Part shown: positions 7,436 through 13,462 of the stretch, one piece after another
Numbering within the stretch: position 1 is the stretch's first letter
How the letters are laid out: the number at the start of each line of letters is the position of its first letter
DNA from: Nitrospiraceae bacterium UBA6905
Lineage (GTDB): Bacteria > Nitrospirota > Thermodesulfovibrionia > Thermodesulfovibrionales > UBA6898
Assembly (NCBI GenBank): GCA_002451165.1
Contig: DKBH01000025.1
Coordinates: 25,888-39,718 of the forward strand
Length of the DNA stretch: 13,831 bases
Direction: 5' to 3'
Position numbers and translations under genes: made by a program
Notes under the pieces: generated by a model
What the model was told of the DNA's origin: nothing
The model's database searches: none
Seen by the model: the letters and a program-made list of their open reading frames with translations, nothing else

Positions 7436-8785
7436 GTGGAAGGGCATCATATAAAAGAAGCGAGAAAATATGTAATCATAGCGGCCTCAGCCGCTCTTTT
7501 CCTGCTCGGTAGTGTTATCTGCTTCAATGCAATCGTCGATCCGTACGCTATGTATCGTCTTGTCGAGGTCAGGGGATTTAACATGCACAAGCCGGCAGTG
7601 TATCACCGGGTGAGGCTGGCAAAGGCTTACGAGGTTCGTCGTGTGAAGCCGCAGGCAATCATCCTCGGCACATCGCGCAGCCACCTGGGCCTCCGGCCGA
7701 CCCATGAGGGATGGCAGCAGGAGGCGACACGGCGCTATAACCTCGCATTCGACGGTGCTACCACGAAAGAAATGTACTATTACCTGCTGCATGCGCATGC
7801 TCTGCAGCCATTGCGGCAGGTCGTGCTCGGCCTCGACACCTACCACCCGACAGGCGCACCTGCCACGGTCCGCCCTGATTTTGATGCCCAGGTTCTAGCT
7901 CAGCCCGGTTCTAAAACTTCACCGTTCGGTATGATGCTCGCGGATCTGAAGATCCTCGTCAGCATCGACACGCTGAAGGCAAGCATCGATACGCTGAGAG
8001 CTCAGAATGACGGTGAGCCCGAATGGTTCTCCGGAGATGGTCAGAGACTCGGTGAGGTGTTCTTCCACCGGCCCGGAGAACACTTTGTAAAGTTCGGACC
8101 GCGTTCCTACTTCGAGGAGATTGACAGACTTGAGGTAGGGTTCAAGACCGAGGGCATGCGCCCGGCTTCAGACAAGGCGCCGCTCCGTCCTGCCGTTGCA
8201 CCCACCGTCACCAGCGATCAGACGTCGCTGGCATACATACGGCGCATCGTGGAGTTCTGCCGCGCCGAACAGATTGATCTGAGAATTTTTTTGACTCCCG
8301 AGCATGCTCACCAGATGGAGATCAGCGCTGCCGTCGGAGCCTGGACGAGCATCGAGGAGGCAAAGCGCGCCCTGGTACGGATGCTCCGTGAGGACTCGGC
8401 GAATCATCCGGGAGAACCTCCCATTATCTTGTACGACTTCAGTGGTTACTCGAGCGTCACCACCGAAGCGCTTCCCAAACAGGGCAGCAGCGCGGAAATG
8501 GCATACTACTGGGACTCTTCCCACTTCAAAGAGATCGTCGGCGACATGGTGCTTGACCGCCTCTTCGGCTATAAACGCGCCAGCCACCCTGTCCCGGATG
8601 ACTTTGGCATCAAGCTCACATCTGACACGATCGAATCTGAACTCCGGTCCACACGGGCAATGCAGGCTGCTTATCGCAGAAGCCATCCGGAAGACATCGC
8701 CTCCATACGCTCCCTTGTTGAAAGAAGCACCGGCAGCAAGCCCGACAACAGTTCTCTTGCGAGTGCCCTTTCTCCCTCGAAGTGA
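7436..8785 (+). CDS. Periplasmic SGNH-type O-acyltransferase (AlgJ/AlgX-like), MBOAT partner
   Basis: 449 residues from GTG at 7436, with AGGAG at 7425-7429 overlapping the previous stop and 6 bases away; translational coupling is likely. An N-terminal signal anchor (about 11-30, YVIIAASAALFLLGSVICF) places the rest in the periplasm. The fold reads as SGNH-like: block I LGTSRSHLGL with nucleophile candidate S80, a block YNLAFDGATTKEMYY, strand QVVLGLDTYHP, and a C-terminal YYWDSSHF with D360 and H363 as the Asp-x-x-His pair. In alginate O-acetylation, AlgI hands acetyl to AlgJ and AlgX, which transfer it to polymer; this protein probably does that step. The segment LVSIDTLKASIDTLRAQNDG (about 175-194) is a helical insertion. 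It has no C-terminal carbohydrate-binding module like that of AlgX. It ends the operon; no terminator hairpin is evident after it. Confidence 0.82.
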   Translation: MEGHHIKEARKYVIIAASAALFLLGSVICFNAIVDPYAMYRLVEVRGFNMHKPAVYHRVRLAKAYEVRRVKPQAIILGTSRSHLGLRPTHEGWQQEATRRYNLAFDGATTKEMYYYLLHAHALQPLRQVVLGLDTYHPTGAPATVRPDFDAQVLAQPGSKTSPFGMMLADLKILVSIDTLKASIDTLRAQNDGEPEWFSGDGQRLGEVFFHRPGEHFVKFGPRSYFEEIDRLEVGFKTEGMRPASDKAPLRPAVAPTVTSDQTSLAYIRRIVEFCRAEQIDLRIFLTPEHAHQMEISAAVGAWTSIEEAKRALVRMLREDSANHPGEPPIILYDFSGYSSVTTEALPKQGSSAEMAYYWDSSHFKEIVGDMVLDRLFGYKRASHPVPDDFGIKLTSDTIESELRSTRAMQAAYRRSHPEDIASIRSLVERSTGSKPDNSSLASALSPSK

Positions 8786-9146
8786 ACATCATCCATACTT
8801 CCCTATCCGAAAAGATTTCATCCATCTACTGATGCAGTGTTTTGCCTGCCCAGAAGTTGAGAAATACGGTGGCAGGAGGTTTATGCACGCATCTTGTCTC
8901 TCACCGTTGGGGTAGATCTGTCGGCTCGAAAGCGAAACAATATTTCCTTGGGCTTAGAGTTACGCGAGGCCTTTCTTAATATCCCGCCTTGGCGAATGCT
9001 TTAGTCTTTCCCTTTTCTTCGATGGGTCATCCGACCACATTCAGCACAATGGGCTCTCTCACACAGAGTGTTCCCTCGTCCTCTAAGCCCAAGGTAACCT
9101 CTTCTGACAGCGAGATGCACCTGAAAAGATCCCTATCCTATTTTCC
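8786..9146. other. Region between convergent transcription units
   Basis: About 360 bases with no intact gene. It contains the 14-base inverted repeat listed next and, on the minus strand (9027-9131), a frame lacking a start codon that reads SLSEEVTLGLEDEGTLCVR then EPIVLNVVG before a TGA. That frame is in phase with the 57-residue gene upstream of it but separated from it by TAA and TAG stops. It may be a decayed remnant. No U-tract terminator is visible for either strand. Confidence 0.4.
8946..9094. repeat. 14-base perfect inverted repeat, arms 121 bases apart
   Basis: CCTTGGGCTTAGAG at 8946-8959 recurs inverted as CTCTAAGCCCAAGG at 9081-9094. An exact 14-base match in so short a span is unlikely by chance. 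The 149-base unit could be a small terminal-inverted-repeat element, but no target-site duplication is visible next to the arms and no coding content is recognised between them. Confidence 0.5.
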
Positions 9147-9320
9147 TTATGTCGCAGCCTTGACTTCTTCATCAACCGCACGGCCTCGAGAGTCTAACAA
9201 GTGCGGATAATTATCTATCAGTCGTGATAGAAGGCAACTTCTCTCTTCAAGAGACAGGTGAAGATACAAGGGCGATTCCATGAGTATCGAGATGAGATTT
9301 CGCGCTTCATATGCATTCAT
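9147..9320 (-). CDS. Small acidic/helical protein, 57 residues, unknown function
   Basis: ATG at 9320 (complement 9318-9320), stop TAA at 9147-9149. AAGGAGG (complement 9329-9335) lies 8 bases upstream, an excellent ribosome binding site. The protein starts MNAYEARNLISILMESPLYL and continues HLSLEERSCLLSRLIDNYPH then LLDSRGRAVDEEVKAAT; it is soluble, leucine-rich and helical, with no signal peptide or membrane segment. The pattern SPLYLxLxxEERxxLLxRLIxxYP looks like a conserved small-protein family, but I cannot name one. It lies 134 bases downstream of the LuxR-type gene on the same strand, with its own promoter-like region carrying the CCTAC-N4-GTAGG palindrome. A regulatory or adaptor role is only a guess. 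Confidence 0.7.
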   Translation of the reverse strand: MNAYEARNLISILMESPLYLHLSLEERSCLLSRLIDNYPHLLDSRGRAVDEEVKAAT

Positions 9321-9405
9321 CCAATCACCCTCCTTCGTATAATTCCTTCATGCAGTCATATGCGTATCATCTTCTTGATTAGAGTGTGCGCCTTAGCACC
9401 TATGA

Positions 9406-9427
9406 AGTCAATCCTACGCGAGTAGGG
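9406..9427 (-). promoter_or_regulatory. CCTAC-N4-GTAGG operator abutting a TTGACT -35 box (copy B)
   Basis: Read on the minus strand: CCCTACT, three bases, GTAGGAT, then TTGACT at complement 9406-9411. It shares 18 of 21 bases with the copy upstream of the DUF5658 gene, the three differences being the centre bases. The -10 region at 17 bases (CACACT, complement 9383-9388) is poor, which fits an activator-dependent promoter. Transcription would give a leader of roughly 55-60 bases to the 57-residue gene. Confidence 0.6.
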
Positions 9428-9454
9428 GGTGAAGATTCTGCGGGTTTCTACTGA

Positions 9455-10027
9455 TTATCGGTGTCTAAATCCTGGAGAGTTATAAAGAAGGCTCGCTAAT
9501 GCAAACCTGTTTTCAACGCCCAATTTCGCATAGATGTTACTCAGGTAGTCTTTTACCGTCTGCTCCGAAATATCAAGATCATCGGAAATTTCGCTGTTCT
9601 TCAATCCATTGAGCACACGCCCCAGCACATCTGTTTCCCGCCGCGTCAGATGACACTGGCTCCTTATTATGTTCAGATCTAATTGGTTGTTATCGGATTC
9701 TTCAGTGATGAAGATGCTGACAAAGGGCTCAGGTTGCTCGTGGATACTAAATCTAAATGTCCACATGCTTGGAGATCCTTCAAGCTTCTTAAAGACACGG
9801 ACTTCTCCCGGAAACAACTCGTCCAGCCTAGAAGCGCTAATTGCATTAAAAATCCGTTTGCATATCGTGGTTATCTCATCAGGCATCTTGTAGCGCTTAA
9901 GGAATAGGTCTGCCTGTCTATTCTTGAACATAATTCCCATGTTTGGATTAAAGACAATGACCCCCGTAGGCATTCTATTGAGAATGAAATCCATAATTGC
10001 ATGCATTCCTTCCATAATCAACAACAT
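9455..10027 (-). CDS. LuxR-family transcriptional regulator with PAS-like sensor domain
   Basis: About 190 residues from ATG at 10027. The frame stays open upstream to an ATG at 10108 (217 residues), and ATGs at 10015 and 9994 are also possible; none has a convincing ribosome binding site. The extra N-terminus does not look like a domain. The first part, MDFILNRMPTGVIVFNPNMG and IMFKNRQADLFLKRY, reads as a PAS-like fold, not a phosphorylatable receiver; there is no receiver Asp pocket. The last 64 residues are a standard LuxR/NarL helix-turn-helix: LTRRETDVLGRVLNGLKN, then ISEQTVKDYLSNIYAKLGVENR. It likely binds a palindromic site as a dimer, sensing a small molecule or protein rather than phosphorylation. 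It lies between two genes that share a palindromic motif, its best candidate target. It may also influence the nearby polysaccharide operon, but that promoter lacks the motif. Confidence 0.85.
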   Translation of the reverse strand: MLLIMEGMHAIMDFILNRMPTGVIVFNPNMGIMFKNRQADLFLKRYKMPDEITTICKRIFNAISASRLDELFPGEVRVFKKLEGSPSMWTFRFSIHEQPEPFVSIFITEESDNNQLDLNIIRSQCHLTRRETDVLGRVLNGLKNSEISDDLDISEQTVKDYLSNIYAKLGVENRFALASLLYNSPGFRHR

Positions 10028-10310
10028 TATATCAGGCTTTGGATGTGTTACGTACGGGAAGAAAAAAGTACTGCATATACGGTGTGGTATGGCGGACCAT
10101 TCATGCATTAATCATGGCAGTGAAAGAGGGATGAACTTCCAAGATAATCCTTTACTCTTCTTTCCAGGCATGAAATTAGAACTCGCATAGCCGAACAATA
10201 GTCAATGCTTAGCAACTAATTTCCCCACATCACCTGAAAATGGAAAATATCCGGCCTTAAAGACTATCCCTATCAGGAGTACAAGAAATTATCTCGTTGA
10301 ATACGCCAAG

Positions 10311-10330
10311 AACAACTAAAAGGAGTTGTT
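10311..10330. repeat. 7-bp inverted repeat upstream of the LuxR-type gene
   Basis: AACAACT (10311-10317), AAAAGG, AGTTGTT (10324-10330). It lies between the DUF5658 stop (10384) and the regulator start. There is no U-tract on the minus strand, so a terminator is doubtful; an operator for the regulator gene is possible. Confidence 0.3.
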
Positions 10331-10383
10331 AAAATTCAGCGATGAAAGACTGCTTTGATATGAAAGCTCAGCACAAATAATAT

Positions 10384-10842
10384 TTATGGGAATAAGCTAT
10401 TCATAATACTTAGTTCATACTGAACAACACTTAAGTAAAATATTATTACCATTGCCAAAGAGATTCTCACAACAGCAAAGTGATTAAAGACACAGAATAT
10501 AAAGACCGCTATTGATGTAAACAAGAATTTTCCCAGGAAGAACGTAATACTGCCGCATTCCAGATAAAAAGCCATAACCGGATTGAGTTCTGTTGCATTG
10601 CATTCTTTTACCAGTATCAGTGTTAAATATGCATCGGTTAAACTCAGAATGAGAAGAAGCAAGAGTGTCACGAACAGCAGCAGACCATAATTGTCTAATA
10701 AAATATGTTTCTTCCGGTCCTCTTCTCTCCTGATAGTCCTTCTTCGTCCACCGACAATTCTTTGCATGGACAGAAGTGGTGTCGACTGTTTTCTTCTGTC
10801 ATGAACGATCCTTCTATCGTGAATGTATGGTCTATCTCTCAT
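10384..10842 (-). CDS. DUF5658-like small integral membrane protein with basic N-terminus
   Basis: 152 residues. The first ~47 residues form a strongly basic cytoplasmic arm rich in DRR and RRR motifs (DRRIVHDRRKQ, GGRRRTIRREEDRKK). Three hydrophobic segments follow at about 51-78, 97-119 and 123-148. The first two hold the DUF5658 pattern: D70 in LTDAYLTLILV, then ATELNPVM with E85, N87 and P88, and K105 in FFLGKFLFTS. Function of the family is unknown; acidic and lysine residues inside membrane segments suggest intramembrane ion pairs. A strong sigma70-type promoter and the palindrome lie directly upstream, with a short leader of about 18 bases and only a weak ribosome binding site. It is divergent from nothing and is followed, 356 bases on, by the LuxR-type gene on the same strand. 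Confidence 0.78.
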   Translation of the reverse strand: MRDRPYIHDRRIVHDRRKQSTPLLSMQRIVGGRRRTIRREEDRKKHILLDNYGLLLFVTLLLLLILSLTDAYLTLILVKECNATELNPVMAFYLECGSITFFLGKFLFTSIAVFIFCVFNHFAVVRISLAMVIIFYLSVVQYELSIMNSLFP

Positions 10843-10867
10843 GACAATAACATTCTTTCTAACTTCT

Positions 10868-10910
10868 ATTATAATTCAGATATATGTCCGGTCAATCCTA
10901 CTAAAGTAGG
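10868..10910 (-). promoter_or_regulatory. Sigma70-type promoter with CCTAC-N4-GTAGG operator (copy A)
   Basis: On the minus strand: TTGACC (complement 10890-10895), 16-base spacer, TATAAT (complement 10868-10873), start near 10861. Directly upstream of the -35 is the palindrome CCTACT-TT-AGTAGG (10897-10910). Its centre falls about 42 bases before the predicted start, the class II activator position for many LuxR/NarL-type regulators, though a repressor reading is also open. The near-identical copy at 9406-9427 has the same geometry. Confidence 0.65.
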
Positions 10911-11351
10911 GTATCCCTAAACCGGACTTCCTCTGGTTTCCTAGACACTTTCAAAAAACAACGGAAAATATTGAAAGAGGTGTCTGTGTCGAACCTGCAG
11001 TGCACGGAGACGTTCAGGCCTGAGGCAAACCAGCAGAAAATAAAGGCACAATCGTCGTGGATATGTCCAAGATACACTATCCATTTAAAATTAAAGCATT
11101 TTTTGTTCAAAATTAATTAATTGATATATATATAATGTGATAAAGAAAAGCTTTTGAGAAAAAATAATGCGGCGCTGAGCGGTGCCCGAAGGGCATCCGT
11201 CTCCTGTGCCTGGTTCCCTGCCCGAGCGGAGCGAGGGAGGGAATAAGAAGATCACTATGGTGTCAACTATCAGATTGCATGGGAATTTCTCCGCAGACTT
11301 GACTCTTGGAACACGCTGCATTTATTGACGATCACGGATGGATAAATCTGG
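10911..11351. other. A+T-rich intergenic region with G+C-rich hairpins
   Basis: No intact gene. A stem AGACAC/TTTC (10943-10952) pairs with GAAA/GTGTCT (10973-10985, unpaired AGG-type bulge). On the plus strand from about 10970 a frame reads NIERGVCVEPAVHGDVQA, stop, GKPAENKGTIVVDMSKIHYP; this may be a remnant but has no start or known family. The G+C-rich block 11165-11245 contains two hairpins and interrupts very A+T-rich flanks. Confidence 0.4.
11159..11199 (-). terminator. Possible terminator after the cytochrome gene
   Basis: On the minus strand GGATGCCC (complement 11192-11199) pairs with GGGCACC (complement 11182-11188) around a 3-base loop, with one mismatch. A run of T (complement 11159-11165) comes about 16 bases later rather than immediately, so efficiency is uncertain. 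It lies about 150 bases beyond the cytochrome stop. Confidence 0.3.
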
Positions 11352-11708
11352 TTAACGCAGATGACACTTGATGCAAAGTTCGGATGGATTTACCCTAAGC
11401 AGCATGGGATGTCCGCTTTTTTCATGGGGATCATGGCAGGTAGCACAAGTAATTGTACCGTCCTTGCTCAGTGGCATTGCAACAACTTTCATGGTAGGTA
11501 TAACGTCAATCCTATGCTCATTGGAACCGCTTCTGTCCGGATGGCACGTGAGACATAATTCAGACAGGGAAGCCTTAAGAGGCATTGCTGCATCCTCAGG
11601 CGAAGTAATATGACAATAGCTGCATTCGTGCTTATTTTCGGCAACAAGACTCCCCCCGCATACTGCGCGCATTATGAGGACAAAATAAATTATCTTGAGT
11701 ATTTTCAT
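11352..11708 (-). CDS. Small periplasmic tetraheme c-type cytochrome (paired CxxCH)
   Basis: 118 residues with four heme-binding motifs: CSYCH (29-33), CLTCH (52-56), CATCH (88-92) and CIKCH (112-116), so 27% of its mature length is heme attachment sequence. They are arranged as two pairs with ELC-x-x-CH repeats (LSELCLTCH and PSELCIKCH), the doubled-CxxCH layout seen in NrfA-associated and extracellular electron transfer cytochromes. The N-terminus (about 5-22) is hydrophobic and may act as a signal peptide, though no clean cleavage site shows. Additional histidines (H27, H65, H95, H100) could serve as distal ligands. The protein stops two residues after the last motif. No ribosome binding site is evident before the ATG at 11708. 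It stands alone; its electron partners are not in the window. A longer ancestral cytochrome trimmed to its last module is possible. Confidence 0.85.
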   Translation of the reverse strand: MKILKIIYFVLIMRAVCGGSLVAENKHECSYCHITSPEDAAMPLKASLSELCLTCHPDRSGSNEHRIDVIPTMKVVAMPLSKDGTITCATCHDPHEKSGHPMLLRVNPSELCIKCHLR

Positions 11709-11852
11709 ATATATTTTATCTTAGCAAATTGGAAGGGGATAGGATGTGCGCGGAACTGTGATTAGATGTTAATGAAACTGGGGAAAGTCTGGATAGTCCG
11801 TACAAGACGTCAGCTGAAGCGTTCTGTTGTGATGCAAGTGCTTGAAAATAAA

Positions 11853-11897
11853 TGATGAAGCTGATCCGGATCGAACCGACGACCTTTTGCATGCCAT
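11853..11897 (-). repeat. tRNA-Ala(GGC) 3'-half remnant, candidate attachment site
   Basis: The complement reads ATGGCATGCAAAAGGTC, then GTCGGTTCGATCCGGATCAG, then CTTCATCA. This follows a tRNA-Ala(GGC) from the anticodon loop through the T arm to the acceptor and CCA, with a few substitutions (for example CTTCATCA for CTCCACCA and CCGG for CCCG). Sequence 5' of the anticodon loop does not match tRNA. It has the same orientation as the tRNA 3' end at 13812. A 3' half ending at the anticodon loop is what tyrosine-recombinase integration leaves at the far end of an element. Confidence 0.65.
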
Positions 11898-12151
11898 AAC
11901 TTTTCAAGCAGCCTAGGCCTCTTTCCCAATTTTTAGAAATCCTTACTCAATTGCGGGTTTTGATCCAAACAAGGTGCAACCATTACAATGCTTCAAATAT
12001 CCTTACAGACAGGTAGCATTTGCCCAAAATTAGCACAGGGACATCAAAGATTGAGAACAGTTTTAGTAAGGAGTATACCGACAACTACGCAGGTATTTTG
12101 AAGTGCAGCTGTTAACGATTACGTGCAGAGCTTCTCACATGAAAGAGATCC

Positions 12152-12190
12152 AAGAGTAGGGAAAGGGTAGAACGCCCTTTCCCTACTCTT
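12152..12190. repeat. Perfect 16-bp hairpin
   Basis: AAGAGTAGGGAAAGGG (12152-12167), loop TAGAACG (12168-12174), CCCTTTCCCTACTCTT (12175-12190), no mismatch. Neither strand has a T-tract after it, so it is not an ordinary intrinsic terminator. It lies 188 bases beyond the SYLF gene stop on the minus strand and may act as a transcript end, an mRNA stabiliser or part of a small RNA. One strand of each arm is pure purine apart from one T. Confidence 0.6.
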
Positions 12191-12377
12191 AAGCCCATAG
12201 CGCTTAATCCTGAAGAGCTTTCTTATGAGAGGCCTCAAGTTATTTGGTTATATTACTCGTTGTATTACTGCCCCGCTCCGTTCGCGTCTTTCTTGTTAAT
12301 CCCGGACTCATTTAAGGGAAATCAATTTAATCTTTATAGACTAGAGCCGAGTGCCTTATGCGTCGCCCTGGTTCTGC

Positions 12378-12938
12378 CTATTTTTTGTCGATCTTCGTAA
12401 CCTTCGTCCCCTGCAAGCCGAGACCAGCCATCAGTCCCCTCGGGTTGAAAAAGAAGGCATAAATATCAGACTTCGCCGTGGTAGTGGTCAATGCCCCTGC
12501 CGCGCCCACGTCGACCACGACAATGCTCGGACCGGTGCCGAGTTCCCACCCATCGCTCCTGTCGAGCCAACTCATCGCCGAGTCGGTCATAAAAAATAAT
12601 GCATACCCGTACTTCTGCACCCCTGCCTGCAACCCATATGACACGGCAACAGTATTGTAATAACCGGCGGTCTTGCCGTTCTTAATGAGAGCGCCTTCGC
12701 CATACTGGCCTCCCACGATAAACCCGCCCTTGGTAATACCAGGGAAAACGAGTATACCCTTTGCCTTTTCCCCCAGCACCTTTGCAGAAGGTGTCTTTGC
12801 GTATAAAAGATTGAGCCCCGTGGTAACGTCTCTATCGAGTTTAGCTGCATCGCCTGCCGCGGCAGGAACGGGGGCCACAAGTTCGGTGGCAATGAATGCT
12901 AAGATGAAAAGACCAGCTATATATCGAAAGCATTTCAT
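12378..12938 (-). CDS. Exported SYLF-domain (Ysc84-like) lipid-binding protein
   Basis: 186 residues. ATG at 12938 is preceded by AAAGGAGG about 8 bases upstream. A signal peptide covers about residues 1-29 (MKCFRYIAGLFILAFIATEL, then PVPAAAG). The mature part is one SYLF domain of usual length: AKGILVFPGITKGGFIVGGQ, YGEGALIKNG, VAVSYGLQAGVQKYGYALFF, SDGWELGTGPSIVVVD and a closing GLMAGLGLQGTKVTKI. SYLF domains bind phosphoinositides in eukaryotes; bacterial exported versions are poorly studied and are thought to associate with membranes or the outer envelope. It is the second gene of a two-gene operon, 23 bases after its neighbour, suggesting a joint envelope role. The stop is TAG at 12378-12380. 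Family assignment is strong, function open. Confidence 0.9.
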   Translation of the reverse strand: MKCFRYIAGLFILAFIATELVAPVPAAAGDAAKLDRDVTTGLNLLYAKTPSAKVLGEKAKGILVFPGITKGGFIVGGQYGEGALIKNGKTAGYYNTVAVSYGLQAGVQKYGYALFFMTDSAMSWLDRSDGWELGTGPSIVVVDVGAAGALTTTTAKSDIYAFFFNPRGLMAGLGLQGTKVTKIDKK

Positions 12939-12961
12939 GATTATGTCCTCCTTTCTTTTTC

Positions 12962-13462
12962 TTACTTGCTCACATTTACAAGCGGTATCTGCTTCGCAAG
13001 TTCATAGGTCAATAATGCGTGGATCTTATTCTCAATCTGGTAGTAGCGCGCCACTTTCTTCTCAGACAGAACTTTGCGGAACTTCGGCAAATAGGCCTGG
13101 CGAACCTTCAGGCGAAGACCTTCAATGGCGAGGTACTCGTCAAGGAGTTTCTTCGCGTCACTATCTGTCATCTTCTGATAGACTTCGGCAAAGTCTTTGA
13201 TGAGCTTAATGCTCCGCGACTGGAGTAGGAATAGTTCGTTCTGATAATCCGCATATACCGGCCAGAAGGCCTTGGCCTCGGTCTCGGTAAGCTGCATGTT
13301 TTCCGCGACCAGCAGCTTTTTGTCAGCCTGGAGCTTGTCACGAAGGATATCCATATTGTCAGCTGGTTTGTCCTCCGCAAGGCAGAGTGAATTGAGAAAC
13401 ACCAGCGCAATAATACTCATAAGGACCATAACCAACTTCTTCTTACTGATAGGCCTGTTCAT
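12962..13462 (-). CDS. Exported alpha-helical protein, unnamed family (LTETEAKAFWPVY)
   Basis: 166 residues from ATG at 13462, with AAGGAGA about 7 bases upstream. A signal peptide spans about 1-29 (KKKLVMVLMSIIALVFLNSL, then CLAE). The mature part is entirely helical and charged: LQADKKLLVAENMQLTETEA, KAFWPVYADYQNELFLLQSR, then LTDSDAKKLLDEYLAIEGLR, YLPKFRKVLSEKKVARYYQI and a C-terminal AKQIPLV. The long antiparallel helices and the LTETEA and FRKVLSEKKVARYYQIE patterns recall CpxP/Spy-like periplasmic proteins, but the LTxxQ motifs of those families are absent, so I would not assign them. I believe similar proteins are common in environmental Nitrospirota and Desulfobacterota, from memory only. 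It leads the operon with the SYLF gene; a periplasmic chaperone or sensor of envelope state is plausible. Confidence 0.8.
   Translation of the reverse strand: MNRPISKKKLVMVLMSIIALVFLNSLCLAEDKPADNMDILRDKLQADKKLLVAENMQLTETEAKAFWPVYADYQNELFLLQSRSIKLIKDFAEVYQKMTDSDAKKLLDEYLAIEGLRLKVRQAYLPKFRKVLSEKKVARYYQIENKIHALLTYELAKQIPLVNVSK

Larger units (their letters stand above)
11709..12377. other. Intergenic region with a tRNA remnant and a strong hairpin
   Basis: About 670 bases without a gene. It holds the tRNA-Ala 3'-half remnant at 11853-11897 and the perfect 16-bp hairpin at 12152-12190. A minus-strand open frame over 11716-11907 runs across the tRNA remnant and is not credible as a gene. Nothing else was recognised in 11900-12150 or 12191-12377. 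Confidence 0.5.

Noticed and set aside
10891..10985. Insertion-sequence end
   Set aside because: The sequence has a superficial IS3-end feel, but no transposase remnant, no paired terminal repeat and no target duplication could be found; the promoter and operator account for 10868-10910.
10901..11110. Minus-strand 69-residue open frame
   Set aside because: It runs over the promoter and palindrome of the DUF5658 gene, is Cys/Phe-rich like random A+T-rich sequence, and has no ribosome binding site.
11091..11321. Minus-strand 76-residue open frame
   Set aside because: It crosses the G+C-rich hairpin block and gives the low-quality PPSLRSGREPGTGDGC type of sequence that such blocks produce; no ribosome binding site or family.
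11716..11907. Minus-strand 63-residue open frame
   Set aside because: It overlaps the tRNA-Ala remnant and has no coding features.
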